Source of the DNA: an uncultured Acidobacteriota bacterium
GTDB lineage: Bacteria; Acidobacteriota; Terriglobia; Terriglobales; Acidobacteriaceae
Reading direction: 5' to 3'
Assembly: GCA_903832295.1 (NCBI GenBank)
Contig: CAILAZ010000264.1
Location: 1-41,386 of the forward strand
DNA: 41,386 nucleotides
The notes under the pieces were generated by a model. It was not told where the DNA came from. It was given only the letters and a program-made list of their open reading frames with translations, and searched no databases. Positions 24,627-32,998 of this stretch are shown here, one piece after another. Position numbers and translations under genes: made by a program. Position 1 is the first letter of the stretch. Each line of letters begins with the position of its first letter.

Positions 24627-24970
24627 TTCTCTTTGTCAAGCGCTCGAACGACCCACGTCCCACTCTGAACCGTATGTGATCTGGCGACACACTCCCCCGT
24701 GAGCGAAATCACATCGCAATGCCAAATCCGCGCTTAGACTTCCAGTCGTGATGGGCGCAAGCCCGTCCCGGTACGCGCACGTTCGTCGATTTGCGCGAAT
24801 TTATATGAGACCTACCCTGGCAGATTCCGGTCGCACTGATCATCGTTTTCCTTGTAGGGACTGCCATTTTTCCAGAAAACCTTCCAGTCGTTCCCCCTTC
24901 CATTCTGCTCATCGGACCGTTTCCGGACGGGAGGGCGATTGTGTGTTCACGGAAGTTGGACTGAGGAGCA
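24627..24970 (+). promoter_or_regulatory. Leader and promoter region of the hox operon
   Basis: This 344-bp non-coding region contains the CRP/FNR-like palindrome at 24698-24713. It also has a GNRA-capped hairpin at 24750-24767 (GATGGGC / GCCCGTC around GCAA, one G-T pair) and an AT-rich TTTATATG near 24800. The 11-bp direct repeat CTTCCAGTCGT occurs at 24739-24749 and 24881-24891. The hoxE ribosome site (GAGGAG) is at its end. I could not match it to a known riboswitch. No protein-coding frame is convincing here. Confidence 0.5.
24698..24713. promoter_or_regulatory. CRP/FNR-family operator-like inverted repeat
   Basis: CGTGA-N6-TCACA differs from the CRP consensus TGTGA-N6-TCACA at one position. 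A second, poorer half-site TGTGA lies at 24675-24679. It is 258 bp upstream of hoxE, so the operon promoter would lie between. Regulator identity is unknown. Confidence 0.45.
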
Positions 24971-25501
24971 ATGATGCTGCCTACCCAGAAGACAATTTCG
25001 CCGCCATCCGAAGATAAGCGCTGGAAAATCGTCGATGGCATGATGCGCCGTCATGGGCATGAACCCTACGCCCTGATCGAGGTTCTGCATACGGTTCAGG
25101 AGACCTTCGGGTTCCTTACCGACGACGCGCTGCGCTACGTGGCCACCTCGCTGCGGGTTCCCTACAGCCGGGTGTATGGGGTCGCCACCTTCTATCACTT
25201 CTTCACCATGAAGCCGCCGGGCGAGCACACCTGCGTGGTCTGCACCGGAACCGCCTGCTACATCAAGGGCGCGCCCGTGCTGCTGAATGCCGTGCAGGAA
25301 GCCGCCGGAATCAAGCAGGGCGAAACTACTCCGGACGGCAAGCTTTCCTTGCTCACCGCCCGCTGCCTGGGCTCCTGCGGACTCGCACCGGCCGTGGTCT
25401 TTGACGGCCAGGTGGCCGGAAAGATCACCACCGAGACCATCAAGAAGCGCGTCCGGACATACCTGGAGAGCGAAACTCTCGCCGAGGGGGCGCACAAATG
25501 A
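24971..25501 (+). CDS. hoxE: NAD-linked hydrogenase diaphorase subunit HoxE
   Basis: A 176-aa NuoE-like protein with a [2Fe-2S] cluster. The two cysteine pairs are in CTGTACYIKG and RCLGSCGLAP. The N-terminal helical region (ALIEVLHTVQETFGFLTDDAL) and SRVYGVATFYHFF are typical of the NuoE/HoxE family. It carries electrons in the HoxEFU module between the hydrogenase and NAD(P). GAGGAG lies just before two consecutive ATG codons (24971 and 24974). It overlaps hoxF by 4 bp (ATGA). Confidence 0.94.
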   Translation: MMLPTQKTISPPSEDKRWKIVDGMMRRHGHEPYALIEVLHTVQETFGFLTDDALRYVATSLRVPYSRVYGVATFYHFFTMKPPGEHTCVVCTGTACYIKGAPVLLNAVQEAAGIKQGETTPDGKLSLLTARCLGSCGLAPAVVFDGQVAGKITTETIKKRVRTYLESETLAEGAHK

Positions 25502-27156
25502 ACCAGGACGATCTCACCAGTATTGCGGCACAAACCAAGCAGAGCGAGAACCGCTACGACCACGTGATCAAGGTCTGCGTCGCCGCCGGTTGCCTCTCCG
25601 CCAACTCCGAGCAGGTAAAGACGCAGTTGGAAAGTGAGTTGAAGCAGCGCGGACTGGAGACCTGCTGCAAGGTCAAGGGCGTGGGCTGCATGGGACTGTG
25701 CGCCGCCGGACCGCTGGTCTCGGCTGACGCCAATGAATTGATGTTCCAGGGCGTCACTCCTGCCGACGCCTCTGCCGTCATTGACAGCGTAGTGGACAAA
25801 AAGCCTGCCCCTGCCGCCATCGTCATGGACAGCCAACTCGACTTCTTCACCGGACAAAAGAAGATTGTCCTTGAGAACTCCGGCGAAATCGATCCCGAGC
25901 GGGTGGAGGATTACATTGCCGCCGATGGCTATGAGGCGCTCTTCCACTGCATCACCAAGCTCAAGCCCCTCGGCGTCATCGAGCAGGTCACCAAGAGCGG
26001 CCTGCGCGGGCGCGGCGGCGCGGGCTTCCCGACCGGACTGAAGTGGACCACCGTCGCCAAGGCCCAGGGCGCGCGCAAGTATGTCATCTGCAACGCCGAC
26101 GAAGGCGACCCTGGCGCATTTATGGATCGCAGCGTTCTGGAGAGCGATCCCCACCGCGTGCTCGAAGGCATGGCGATTGCCGCCTACGCCGTCGGAGCCA
26201 GCAAGGGCTTCATCTACTGCCGCGCCGAGTATCCGCTGGCCGTCAAGCGCCTGCGCATCGCCATCCGCCAGGCCGAGAACAACGGACTGCTTGGCATGAA
26301 CATCGGGGACACTCACTTCGACTTCAAGATCGAGGTCAGGCTGGGCGCCGGAGCGTTTGTCTGCGGCGAAGAAACCGCGCTCATCGCATCGATTGAAGGC
26401 GGGCGCGGAACCCCGCGGCCACGGCCTCCCTTCCCTGCACAGGAGGGCCTCTGGAAATCGCCGACGCTGATTAACAACGTGGAGACCTTCGCCAACATTC
26501 CGCCCATCATCCGGCGCGGTGGCGACTGGTTTGCCTCCATCGGAACCGACAAGAGCAAGGGCACCAAGGTTTTCGCTCTCGCCGGACGGGTCAATAACAC
26601 CGGCCTCATCGAGGTCCCCATGGGAATCACCCTGCGCGAGATCATCTTCAAACTCGGGGGTGGAATTCCAGAAGGGCGCCGCTTCAAGGCCGTGCAATCC
26701 GGCGGACCTTCCGGCGGCTGCGTCCCCGAACAGTATCTTGACATTCCGGTCGATTATGATTCGCTGGCCAGCGTCGGCTCCATCATGGGCTCCGGCGGAA
26801 TGATCGTGATGGATGAAACCTCCTGCATGGTGGACGTTGCCAAGTTCTTCATGGACTTCTGCATGTCCGAGTCCTGTGGCAAATGCGTTCCCTGCCGCGT
26901 CGGCACCACCCAGATGCACAACATCCTGGAGCGCATTACCCAGGGCGAGGCCGGCCCGCAGGATCTTGACTTGCTCACCCGTCTCACCAGCATGGTAAAG
27001 GCTGCCAGCCTCTGCGGACTGGGGCAGACTGCTCCCAATCCTACGCTGACGACCTTGCGCTATTTCATGGATGAGTACCGCGCCCACATTGAAGAAGGGC
27101 GCTGCCCGGCTGGAATCTGTCATCCCGCCAAGGTGGAAGCGGAGGTGGGCGCATGA
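25498..27156 (+). CDS. hoxF: NAD-linked hydrogenase diaphorase subunit HoxF
   Basis: The 552-aa flavoprotein joins NAD to the iron-sulfur chain. An N-terminal thioredoxin-like [2Fe-2S] domain (CVAAGCLSANSEQV, CKVKGVGCMGLCAAGP) precedes a NuoF-type body. The NADH and FMN regions show GRGGAGFPTGLKW, CNADEGDPGAFMDR and LGAGAFVCGEETALIASIEG. A 4Fe-4S site follows in ESCGKCVPCRVGT with a later Cys in CGLGQTAPN. The protein oxidises or produces NADH, depending on the direction of the hydrogenase. It overlaps both hoxE and hoxU by 4 bp. Confidence 0.95.
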   Translation: MNQDDLTSIAAQTKQSENRYDHVIKVCVAAGCLSANSEQVKTQLESELKQRGLETCCKVKGVGCMGLCAAGPLVSADANELMFQGVTPADASAVIDSVVDKKPAPAAIVMDSQLDFFTGQKKIVLENSGEIDPERVEDYIAADGYEALFHCITKLKPLGVIEQVTKSGLRGRGGAGFPTGLKWTTVAKAQGARKYVICNADEGDPGAFMDRSVLESDPHRVLEGMAIAAYAVGASKGFIYCRAEYPLAVKRLRIAIRQAENNGLLGMNIGDTHFDFKIEVRLGAGAFVCGEETALIASIEGGRGTPRPRPPFPAQEGLWKSPTLINNVETFANIPPIIRRGGDWFASIGTDKSKGTKVFALAGRVNNTGLIEVPMGITLREIIFKLGGGIPEGRRFKAVQSGGPSGGCVPEQYLDIPVDYDSLASVGSIMGSGGMIVMDETSCMVDVAKFFMDFCMSESCGKCVPCRVGTTQMHNILERITQGEAGPQDLDLLTRLTSMVKAASLCGLGQTAPNPTLTTLRYFMDEYRAHIEEGRCPAGICHPAKVEAEVGA

Positions 27157-27875
27157 ACAACACTGCGATCGAAATCTGTACCCTCATCATCGAGAACCAC
27201 GAGTGCGGCGGTCGCGCCGACCAGACCATTCTCGAAGTGGCCGAGGAAAATGGAATCTTCATCCCCACCCTCTGCCGTCTTTCCGGCCTCAGCAACATCG
27301 GCGCATGCCGCATGTGCCTGGTTGAGGTCAAGGGAATGAACAAGCTGATGCCCGCCTGCGTCACCAAGGTGCAGGAGGGCATGGTGGTCACAGTTAACAA
27401 TGAGCGCCTGGCCGAGCACCGCAGGCTGGCGCTGGAAATGTTGTTCAGCGAGCGCAACCACATCTGCTCGGTCTGTGTGACCAATGGCCATTGCGACCTG
27501 CAGTTCCTGGCGCAGAAGCTGGGCGTCAACCACATCACCATGCCTTACATTCACCCGCTCATGCCGGTGGATGCCTCGCACCCGCGCTTTCTCGCCGACC
27601 ACAACCGCTGCATCCTGTGTACACGCTGCGTGCGCGTCTGCCAGGAGGTGGAAGGCGCGCACACCTGGGACATCATGGGCAGGGGCACCAAGGCACGTGT
27701 GATCACCGACCTCAACCGGCCCTGGGGTGAAAGCGAAAGCTGTACCGGCTGTGGCAAGTGCGTGCAGGTGTGTCCTACCGGCGCGTTGAGCGAAAAGGGC
27801 CAGGCTGCAGGCGAGATGCTCAAGCGCCGCACGTTCCTGCCTTACTTGAGCATGATGCGGGAGGTGGGCAAATGA
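27153..27875 (+). CDS. hoxU: NAD-linked hydrogenase iron-sulfur subunit HoxU
   Basis: The 240-aa electron-transfer subunit resembles the N-terminal part of NuoG. It begins with a ferredoxin-like [2Fe-2S] domain (CRLSGLSNIGACRMC, with MPACVT). A His/Cys-ligated 4Fe-4S segment follows (HICSVCVTNGHCDLQ), then two ferredoxin-type 4Fe-4S motifs, CILCTRCVRVCQEV and CTGCGKCVQVCPTG. All cluster ligands appear present. It links HoxEF to HoxYH. It overlaps hoxF and hoxY by 4 bp (ATGA in both cases). Confidence 0.95.
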   Translation: MNNTAIEICTLIIENHECGGRADQTILEVAEENGIFIPTLCRLSGLSNIGACRMCLVEVKGMNKLMPACVTKVQEGMVVTVNNERLAEHRRLALEMLFSERNHICSVCVTNGHCDLQFLAQKLGVNHITMPYIHPLMPVDASHPRFLADHNRCILCTRCVRVCQEVEGAHTWDIMGRGTKARVITDLNRPWGESESCTGCGKCVQVCPTGALSEKGQAAGEMLKRRTFLPYLSMMREVGK

Positions 27876-28420
27876 CGAAGGTGAAACCAACAAAGGCGCG
27901 GGTGGCAACCGTTTGGCTGGATGGCTGTTCGGGCTGCCACATGTCCCTGCTTGACATGGATGAAAAACTGATTCTGCTCGGAGAGAAGATCGAGCTGGTC
28001 TATAGCCCGCTGGTCGATGCCAAGGACTTCCCCGAGAACGTGGACGTAGCCCTTGTGGAAGGCTCCATCAGCAGCGAGGAAGACCTGCACAAGATCAAAC
28101 TCATCCGCAGGAATACCAAGGTGCTGGTGGCGCTGGGCGATTGCTCGGTCACCGGAAACATCCCCTCCATGCGAACCGTCTTCCCCCTGGCAAAGGTGAT
28201 GGAGCGCGTCTATGACGAGAATGCAACCATCAACAAGCAGGTTCCCACCAAGGTTGTGCCCCGGCTGTTGGAGCGCGTGATGCCGCTGCACGAGGTGGTA
28301 AAGGTGGACGTTTACCTCCCTGGCTGCCCGCCATCGGCAGACAACATTTTCTTCGCGGTCAGCGAACTGCTGGAAGGGCGCGTGCCCGAGATGACATCAA
28401 CCGCGCGCTTTGGAGCTTAG
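27872..28420 (+). CDS. hoxY: [NiFe] hydrogenase small subunit HoxY
   Basis: The 182-aa small subunit carries the proximal 4Fe-4S cluster that passes electrons between the nickel-iron centre in HoxH and HoxU. Ligand regions are WLDGCSGCHMSLLDMDE, VALGDCSVTGNIPSMRT and VYLPGCPPSADNIFF. The short length and lack of a Tat signal fit a cytosolic group 3 enzyme. The open frame extends upstream to 27758 inside hoxU, but the ATG at 27872 overlaps the hoxU stop and begins the conserved protein. hoxH starts 7 bp after its stop. Confidence 0.95.
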   Translation: MTKVKPTKARVATVWLDGCSGCHMSLLDMDEKLILLGEKIELVYSPLVDAKDFPENVDVALVEGSISSEEDLHKIKLIRRNTKVLVALGDCSVTGNIPSMRTVFPLAKVMERVYDENATINKQVPTKVVPRLLERVMPLHEVVKVDVYLPGCPPSADNIFFAVSELLEGRVPEMTSTARFGA

Positions 28421-28427
28421 GAAACTT

Positions 28428-29846
28428 ATGCCTACGATCACTATCGATCCCGTAACCCGCATCGAGGGCCACTCCAAGATCACTCTCCAGTTGGACGACC
28501 ACGGAGATGTTCAGGAAGCTCGCTTCCATGTGACCCAGGTGCGCGGCTTTGAAAAGCTCTGCGAGGGCCGACCCTTCACCGAGATGCCCGCGCTCATGGC
28601 CCGCATCTGCGGCATCTGTCCCACCAGTCACTTGCTGGCCTCCAGCAAGGCCTGCGATGACATCATGGCCGTCCGCATCCCGGAGACAGCGGAGAAGCTG
28701 CGCCGCATCATGAACCTGGCGCAGATCATCCAGTCCCACGCCCTCAGCTTCTTCTACCTCTCCTCGCCGGACTTCCTGCTCGGCATGGACTCCGACCCCG
28801 CCGAGCGCAACATCCTCGGCGTCATCGCCAAGCACCCCGAGATGGCACGCGACGGAATCCGCCTCCGCCAGTTCGGGCAGCGCGTGCTTGAGACCCTGGG
28901 CGGCAAGCGCGTTCACCCCGGATGGATCGTCCCCGGCGGCGTCAGCCATCCGCTGCAGGCCGACCAGCGAGACCTCATCCTCTCCGAGCTTCCCGAGGCC
29001 ATTCAGATCACCCGCCGCGCCCTGCGCTGGTTCAAGGGACAAATCGAGAGCTTCCGCGCCGAGGTGCGCTCCTTCGCCAACTTCCCGTCCATGTTCCTGG
29101 CGATGGCCAACGACCACAACGAATTTTCCGCCTACAACGGCTGGCTGCGCTTCATTGACACCAACCTCAACATCGTCGCCGACCACATTACCGGCACCGA
29201 CTACCAGAACTACATCGGCGAATCCTGCAACGACGATTCCTACCTCAAGTCCACTTACTACAAGCCGCTCGGATTGCATGACGGCATGTATCGCGTGGGT
29301 CCGCTGGCGCGCCTCAACATGTGCCAGTCGGCAGGCACGCCGCAGGCCGATGAAGAGCTGGCCGAGTTCCGCGAGTTGGAACGCCACTCCGTACTCAGCT
29401 CCTTCTACTATCACTACGCCCGCCTGATCGAAATCCTGTTCTCGATTGAGCGCATGGAAACCCTGCTCAACGATTCGGAGATCCTGGGCAAGAACGTGCG
29501 TGCCCACGCCTCGCCCAACAACTTCGAGGGCGTCGGCATTCTGGAAGCTCCGCGAGGGACCCTCATCCACCACTACCGCATCGACCAGAATGGGCTCATC
29601 GAGTCAGCCAACATGGTGATCGCCACCGGACACAACAATCTTGCGATCAACCATGGCGTGCTCCAGGTAGCCCGGCAGTTCGTCCGGGGCAAGAAACTCG
29701 AACAGGGCATGCTCAATCGTGTCGAGGCCGTGGTCCGCACCTTTGACCCCTGCCTGAGCTGCTCAACCCACGCCGCAGGAGCAATGCCGCTGGATATCCA
29801 ACTGCTCGGCGCCGACGGCGAAATCATAGACCGGCTGCGGAGATAG
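28428..29846 (+). CDS. hoxH: [NiFe] hydrogenase large subunit HoxH
   Basis: The 472-aa catalytic subunit holds the nickel-iron active site. The N-terminal L1 motif is [10 protein letters not shown] (C61, C64) and the C-terminal L2 motif is DPCLSCSTH (C442, C445, H448). All four nickel-ligating cysteines are present. After H448, a 24-residue tail remains, which must be removed by a specific endopeptidase after nickel insertion. [10 protein letters not shown] near the start is also conserved. The overall sequence fits group 3d bidirectional hydrogenases. AGGAAACTT precedes the ATG at 28428; an upstream TTG in frame is rejected. Confidence 0.96.
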   Translation: MPTITIDPVTRIEGHSKITLQLDDHGDVQEARFHVTQVRGFEKLCEGRPFTEMPALMARICGICPTSHLLASSKACDDIMAVRIPETAEKLRRIMNLAQIIQSHALSFFYLSSPDFLLGMDSDPAERNILGVIAKHPEMARDGIRLRQFGQRVLETLGGKRVHPGWIVPGGVSHPLQADQRDLILSELPEAIQITRRALRWFKGQIESFRAEVRSFANFPSMFLAMANDHNEFSAYNGWLRFIDTNLNIVADHITGTDYQNYIGESCNDDSYLKSTYYKPLGLHDGMYRVGPLARLNMCQSAGTPQADEELAEFRELERHSVLSSFYYHYARLIEILFSIERMETLLNDSEILGKNVRAHASPNNFEGVGILEAPRGTLIHHYRIDQNGLIESANMVIATGHNNLAINHGVLQVARQFVRGKKLEQGMLNRVEAVVRTFDPCLSCSTHAAGAMPLDIQLLGADGEIIDRLRR

Positions 29847-29850
29847 CCCC

Positions 29851-30297
29851 TTGCGGGTTCTCCTCGTCGGCTACGGAAATACACTGCGGGGTGACGACGC
29901 TCTTGGGCCGATGGCTCTTGAGCGTTTGCGCCCCGCTCTTCCTGCGGTGGAATTCGTAAGCTGCCATCAGCTTGGCCCCGAACTGGCCGCAGAGCTTTCC
30001 GCCTTCGATCTGGCAATCTTCGTCGATGCCCGTGAAGGCGAGCCTGGCACCGTGCACGTCGAGCGGATCTCGCCAGAATCCTCTGCCCCGGCCAGCCTCA
30101 CCCACCACGTCAAGCCCGCTGCGCTCCTGGCCCTCGCTCTCAGCCTCTACGGACGCGCGCCACAAGCCATGCTGGTCACTGGCGCGGGCGCATCCTTCGC
30201 CAACCATGAAGGGCTCACGGCAAAGGGAGAGCAGGCGCTCCACGAAATCTGCCGCCTCGTTCCCCTGCTGATTCGCGACTTCCCCGCCATGCGGTAA
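29851..30297 (+). CDS. hoxW: Hydrogenase maturation endopeptidase HoxW
   Basis: A 148-aa protease of the HybD/HoxW type that would cleave the HoxH tail after the nickel site forms. It starts with TTG at 29851, 4 bp after the hoxH stop. Family motifs and probable nickel-sensing residues are GYGNTLRGDD (D16), FVDAREG (D59) and THHVKP (H85 or H86). The usual length for the family is about 150-165 residues. Its place next to hoxH makes the substrate assignment strong by context. Confidence 0.9.
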   Translation: MRVLLVGYGNTLRGDDALGPMALERLRPALPAVEFVSCHQLGPELAAELSAFDLAIFVDAREGEPGTVHVERISPESSAPASLTHHVKPAALLALALSLYGRAPQAMLVTGAGASFANHEGLTAKGEQALHEICRLVPLLIRDFPAMR

Positions 30298-30359
30298 CCC
30301 CGCAATTTTTCTGAGCACCAGCCATGCCCGCGATAATCTGATAAACGAGGAGAATGTCG

Positions 30360-31250
30360 ATGACCGAAGCGCGGCGCTACCCCTACGTACTGCTCGACGT
30401 GTTCACCCACAAGGCGCTCGAGGGCAACCAACTCGCCGTTCTCACCGATGCGCGTGGACTCAGCGACTCCCAGATGCAGGCCATCGCCAAGGAAACCAAC
30501 CTCTCCGAGACCACCTTCATCCTCCCCCGTCCGCAGCAAGAGGAGCGCGAGCGTGGCATCCGCGTCCGGATCTTCACCGTGCAGGAGGAGCTCCCCTTCG
30601 CCGGCCATCCTACTCTCGGCACCGCGTGGTATCTCCACCAGCAGCGCAAAGACGAGCTCGTCGAATTGGACCTCAATGTCGGCAAGATCCCAGTGCGTTT
30701 CACCCTCGACCGCAGCGGCCGCCTCATCGGAGAGATGCGTCAGCGCGATCCCGAATTCGGCGCAATCTACTCTGCCCAGCAGATCGCCCGCGCTACCGGC
30801 GTACCCCAGGATTTCTTCGACCCCTCGCTGCCCATCCAGACGGTCTCCACCGGGATTCCATTCACCATCGTTCCACTCAAATCGCTGGCCGCAATGCGCG
30901 AGTTGCGCGTCCATCAGCCAAGCGCCGCTGCCTTCGCCCGCGAGCACAGCACGCAGTTCTTCTACTTCGTCTCCCGGCAAACAGAAACTCCCGGCGCAAC
31001 CCTTCACGCGCGTATGCAGTTCTACAACGGCGAAGATCCTGCCACCGGCTCGGCCGCAGGATGCTGTGCCGCATGGGCCGTGCAGCACGGCGTCCTCGCC
31101 AGTGAACAGCACGGCCTGATTGAACAGGGATTGGAAATCGGGCGCCCAAGCTTCCTGCAAATCCGGGGACTCAAGACTGCGCAAAGCGTTACAGACATTC
31201 GGGTAGGGGGCGGAGTCGTAAAGGTGTCTGAAGGGGAGTTTATCTTCTAG
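30360..31250 (+). CDS. PhzF-family isomerase-like protein
   Basis: A 296-aa cytosolic protein of the PhzF/DapF-like fold with two similar halves. Signatures are YVLLDVFTHKALEGNQLAV at the start, ETTFILPRP, EELPFAGHPTLGTAW and NGEDPATGSAAGCCAAW. A catalytic Glu equivalent to E45 of PhzF is seen in KETNLSETTF. Members act as isomerases, but most substrates are unknown, and no phenazine genes are present. ATG codons occur at 30354 and 30360; the second has GAGGAG at proper spacing. TTCTGA-N17-GATAAT near 30309-30337 may be its promoter. It is not part of the hydrogenase operon by function. Confidence 0.9.
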   Translation: MTEARRYPYVLLDVFTHKALEGNQLAVLTDARGLSDSQMQAIAKETNLSETTFILPRPQQEERERGIRVRIFTVQEELPFAGHPTLGTAWYLHQQRKDELVELDLNVGKIPVRFTLDRSGRLIGEMRQRDPEFGAIYSAQQIARATGVPQDFFDPSLPIQTVSTGIPFTIVPLKSLAAMRELRVHQPSAAAFAREHSTQFFYFVSRQTETPGATLHARMQFYNGEDPATGSAAGCCAAWAVQHGVLASEQHGLIEQGLEIGRPSFLQIRGLKTAQSVTDIRVGGGVVKVSEGEFIF

Positions 31251-31456
31251 GCAACTGGCTTGCGTCTTTATTGCAATGAGTTACAGTTCATCGATATTTG
31301 TGATTGTCGTAACTATCTAAGCAGTAATCAGTTGAGCACTTGTAAGACTCTATTCCTCTCCGTAGGATTTCCACACGCTTGAGACCTGCTGGGCGTTCCC
31401 CCCACGCCGATCAGAATCCACGTAGTCTGGATTGCAGGAGAATCGACCCCCTGACG

Positions 31457-31864
31457 ATGACCGCAAAGAAGACCATCTTGTGCGTGGACGATGAACAGAG
31501 CCTCTCGATTCAGAGGTTAACTCTTGAAACCCGGGGATACCGCGTCGTAACCTGCAACACCGCCGGCGAGGCCATGCACATTCTCGGCTTCGGATCGGTG
31601 AACCTCGTGCTGAGCAGCATCGATCTGCCCGACGCTAGTGCTACTGAGATGGTGAGCCTCATCAAGGCTTATTCCCAGGAACTCCCCGTCATCCTGCTGA
31701 GCTCCCGCATGAGCGCCTTCCACACCGATGCTCCGGCAGATTTGCTGTTGAGGAAAGGTGCCTATGCGCCAGCCGAGCTGTTGGAACGAATCCGCCTCTT
31801 GCTGATGAAGCGCCGCGGCCCGCGCCCTGCTGTCCCATCCCAACGCCGCGCCTCTGCCTGTTAG
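31457..31864 (+). CDS. Stand-alone receiver domain with degenerate phosphorylation site
   Basis: The 135-aa protein is a single CheY-like receiver with a short basic tail (RRGPRPAVPSQRRASAC). The acidic pocket is intact in CVDDEQ (D11, D12), and the conserved Lys is K100 in LLRKGAY. The segment that normally reads D-[IVL]-x-[ML]-P instead reads SSIDLP. Aligning on the Pro puts Ser54 at the phosphoacceptor position, with an Asp two residues later. It may therefore be a pseudo-receiver that does not accept phosphate in the ordinary way. No histidine kinase or output domain is adjacent. The ATG at 31457 begins the domain. Confidence 0.85.
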   Translation: MTAKKTILCVDDEQSLSIQRLTLETRGYRVVTCNTAGEAMHILGFGSVNLVLSSIDLPDASATEMVSLIKAYSQELPVILLSSRMSAFHTDAPADLLLRKGAYAPAELLERIRLLLMKRRGPRPAVPSQRRASAC

Positions 31865-32036
31865 AACTCCCTAGAAAACCACTAGGGACTTGGCCACAAA
31901 TTCGGCAGCCCCCAAGGAGCGACCCACCCTCAAAGAGTTAAGACCTTTGTGCCGTGTCACCAAGATCTCTTATTTATATAGCTTTGCAATGACTATGAAA
32001 GAAATTTCAGCTCTCAAATGAGCATAAGACCTTAGA

Positions 32037-32065
32037 TTGTCTAGGGTAAAAACCTCGCGCATAAT
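32037..32065 (+). promoter_or_regulatory. Sigma-70-like promoter upstream of the secreted protein
   Basis: TTGTCT, 17-bp spacer, CATAAT, giving an expected start near 32072 and an untranslated leader of about 79 nt. The leader can form a nested hairpin near 32079-32111 (CTACATCCA region with TGGATTATCTGTAG). This supports translation from the TTG at 32151. Confidence 0.5.
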
Positions 32066-32150
32066 AGGCCTTTTGGTGGCTACATCCAGTAATGGATTAT
32101 CTGTAGGCTCCTTCCAGTTAGCGAGTTTGCATTTGCCTTGGAGGGCCAGT

Positions 32151-32894
32151 TTGAAGAGTTACCTACACCTTGCTGCACGCCTTACATTTTCAGTCGCAGC
32201 CTTAGCAGCCTTGGGCGCCCCGTCGTCCACCACAGCACAGACAGTTCCCAAGGGAGCGGCCTACTACTCCAACATTGACCAGATGGGCGGATGGCAGAAT
32301 TGCGGCGCTTGTGCCGGGGCTGGCGGAGCTGGCCCCTCGGTCCCTTATTCCTTGACCCAGAACGTCAAGTCCCCTTCGATGGATGGGCGAGCGGCTCACT
32401 ACTGGATCGGCGGAAGAAAGGCCTACGGCGATGCTCTCTGGTGGAAGCAGCTTGGCGCCAACGCCCGGGCCTCTCACTTCGTCTATGACCTGTACTTCTA
32501 TTACACCAACGCCAGTGCGCCGCAGGCTCTTGAGTTTGACGGCAATCAGACCGTCGGTGGACGAAAGTACATCTTCGGAACCGAGTGCAATGTTGCCGCC
32601 CGGCAGTGGGACGTCTGGAACACTTCCGGGGCGTACTGGATGCACACTGGAGTTGGCTGTTCCGCGCCGCCAACCTACCGGTGGAATCACCTCACATGGG
32701 AATTTGAACGCGTCAACGGCCAGACTCATTTCATAGCTGTCACGCTGAACGGAAAAAAATCGTACATCAACCGCTATGGCGGCTCCAGGGCGCAGGGTGG
32801 CGGAGAGCTCAACGTTGCCTTCCAGATGGACCTCAACGGCAAAGCCGCCAATTACGACGTGTGGCTTGACAGAGTCAGTTTGGCCGCCTGGTAG
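32151..32894 (+). CDS. Secreted lectin/LamG-like hypothetical protein
   Basis: The 247-aa protein starts with TTG at 32151, behind GGAGGG with a 5-nt gap, and then has a good signal peptide (MKSYLHLAARLTFSVAALAA, cleavage near TTAQ). An earlier in-frame TTG at 32037 would run through the predicted promoter. The mature part is aromatic-rich and beta-like: AHYWIGGRKAYGDALWWKQLG, FVYDLYFYYTNASAPQALEFD, QWDVWNTSGAYWMHTGVGC and WNHLTWEFERVNGQTHFIAV. Four Cys could form two disulfides. It resembles concanavalin-like domains seen in acidobacterial secreted proteins. No catalytic motif is visible. Confidence 0.7.
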   Translation: MKSYLHLAARLTFSVAALAALGAPSSTTAQTVPKGAAYYSNIDQMGGWQNCGACAGAGGAGPSVPYSLTQNVKSPSMDGRAAHYWIGGRKAYGDALWWKQLGANARASHFVYDLYFYYTNASAPQALEFDGNQTVGGRKYIFGTECNVAARQWDVWNTSGAYWMHTGVGCSAPPTYRWNHLTWEFERVNGQTHFIAVTLNGKKSYINRYGGSRAQGGGELNVAFQMDLNGKAANYDVWLDRVSLAAW

Positions 32895-32998
32895 AAGTCG
32901 GCGGCACACCTGGCGGCGGGGCGGGAATGCTCCGCCGCCTTCCATGTCGCGCACACCGTCCGCGCCAGTCTGGTCGTGTAAGATGGACTAGCAAACTC

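Noticed and set aside
24750-24767. Known riboswitch (c-di-GMP, guanidine or nickel/cobalt class) in the hoxE leader
   Set aside because: Only one GNRA-capped hairpin is visible and the conserved cores of those classes are not found.
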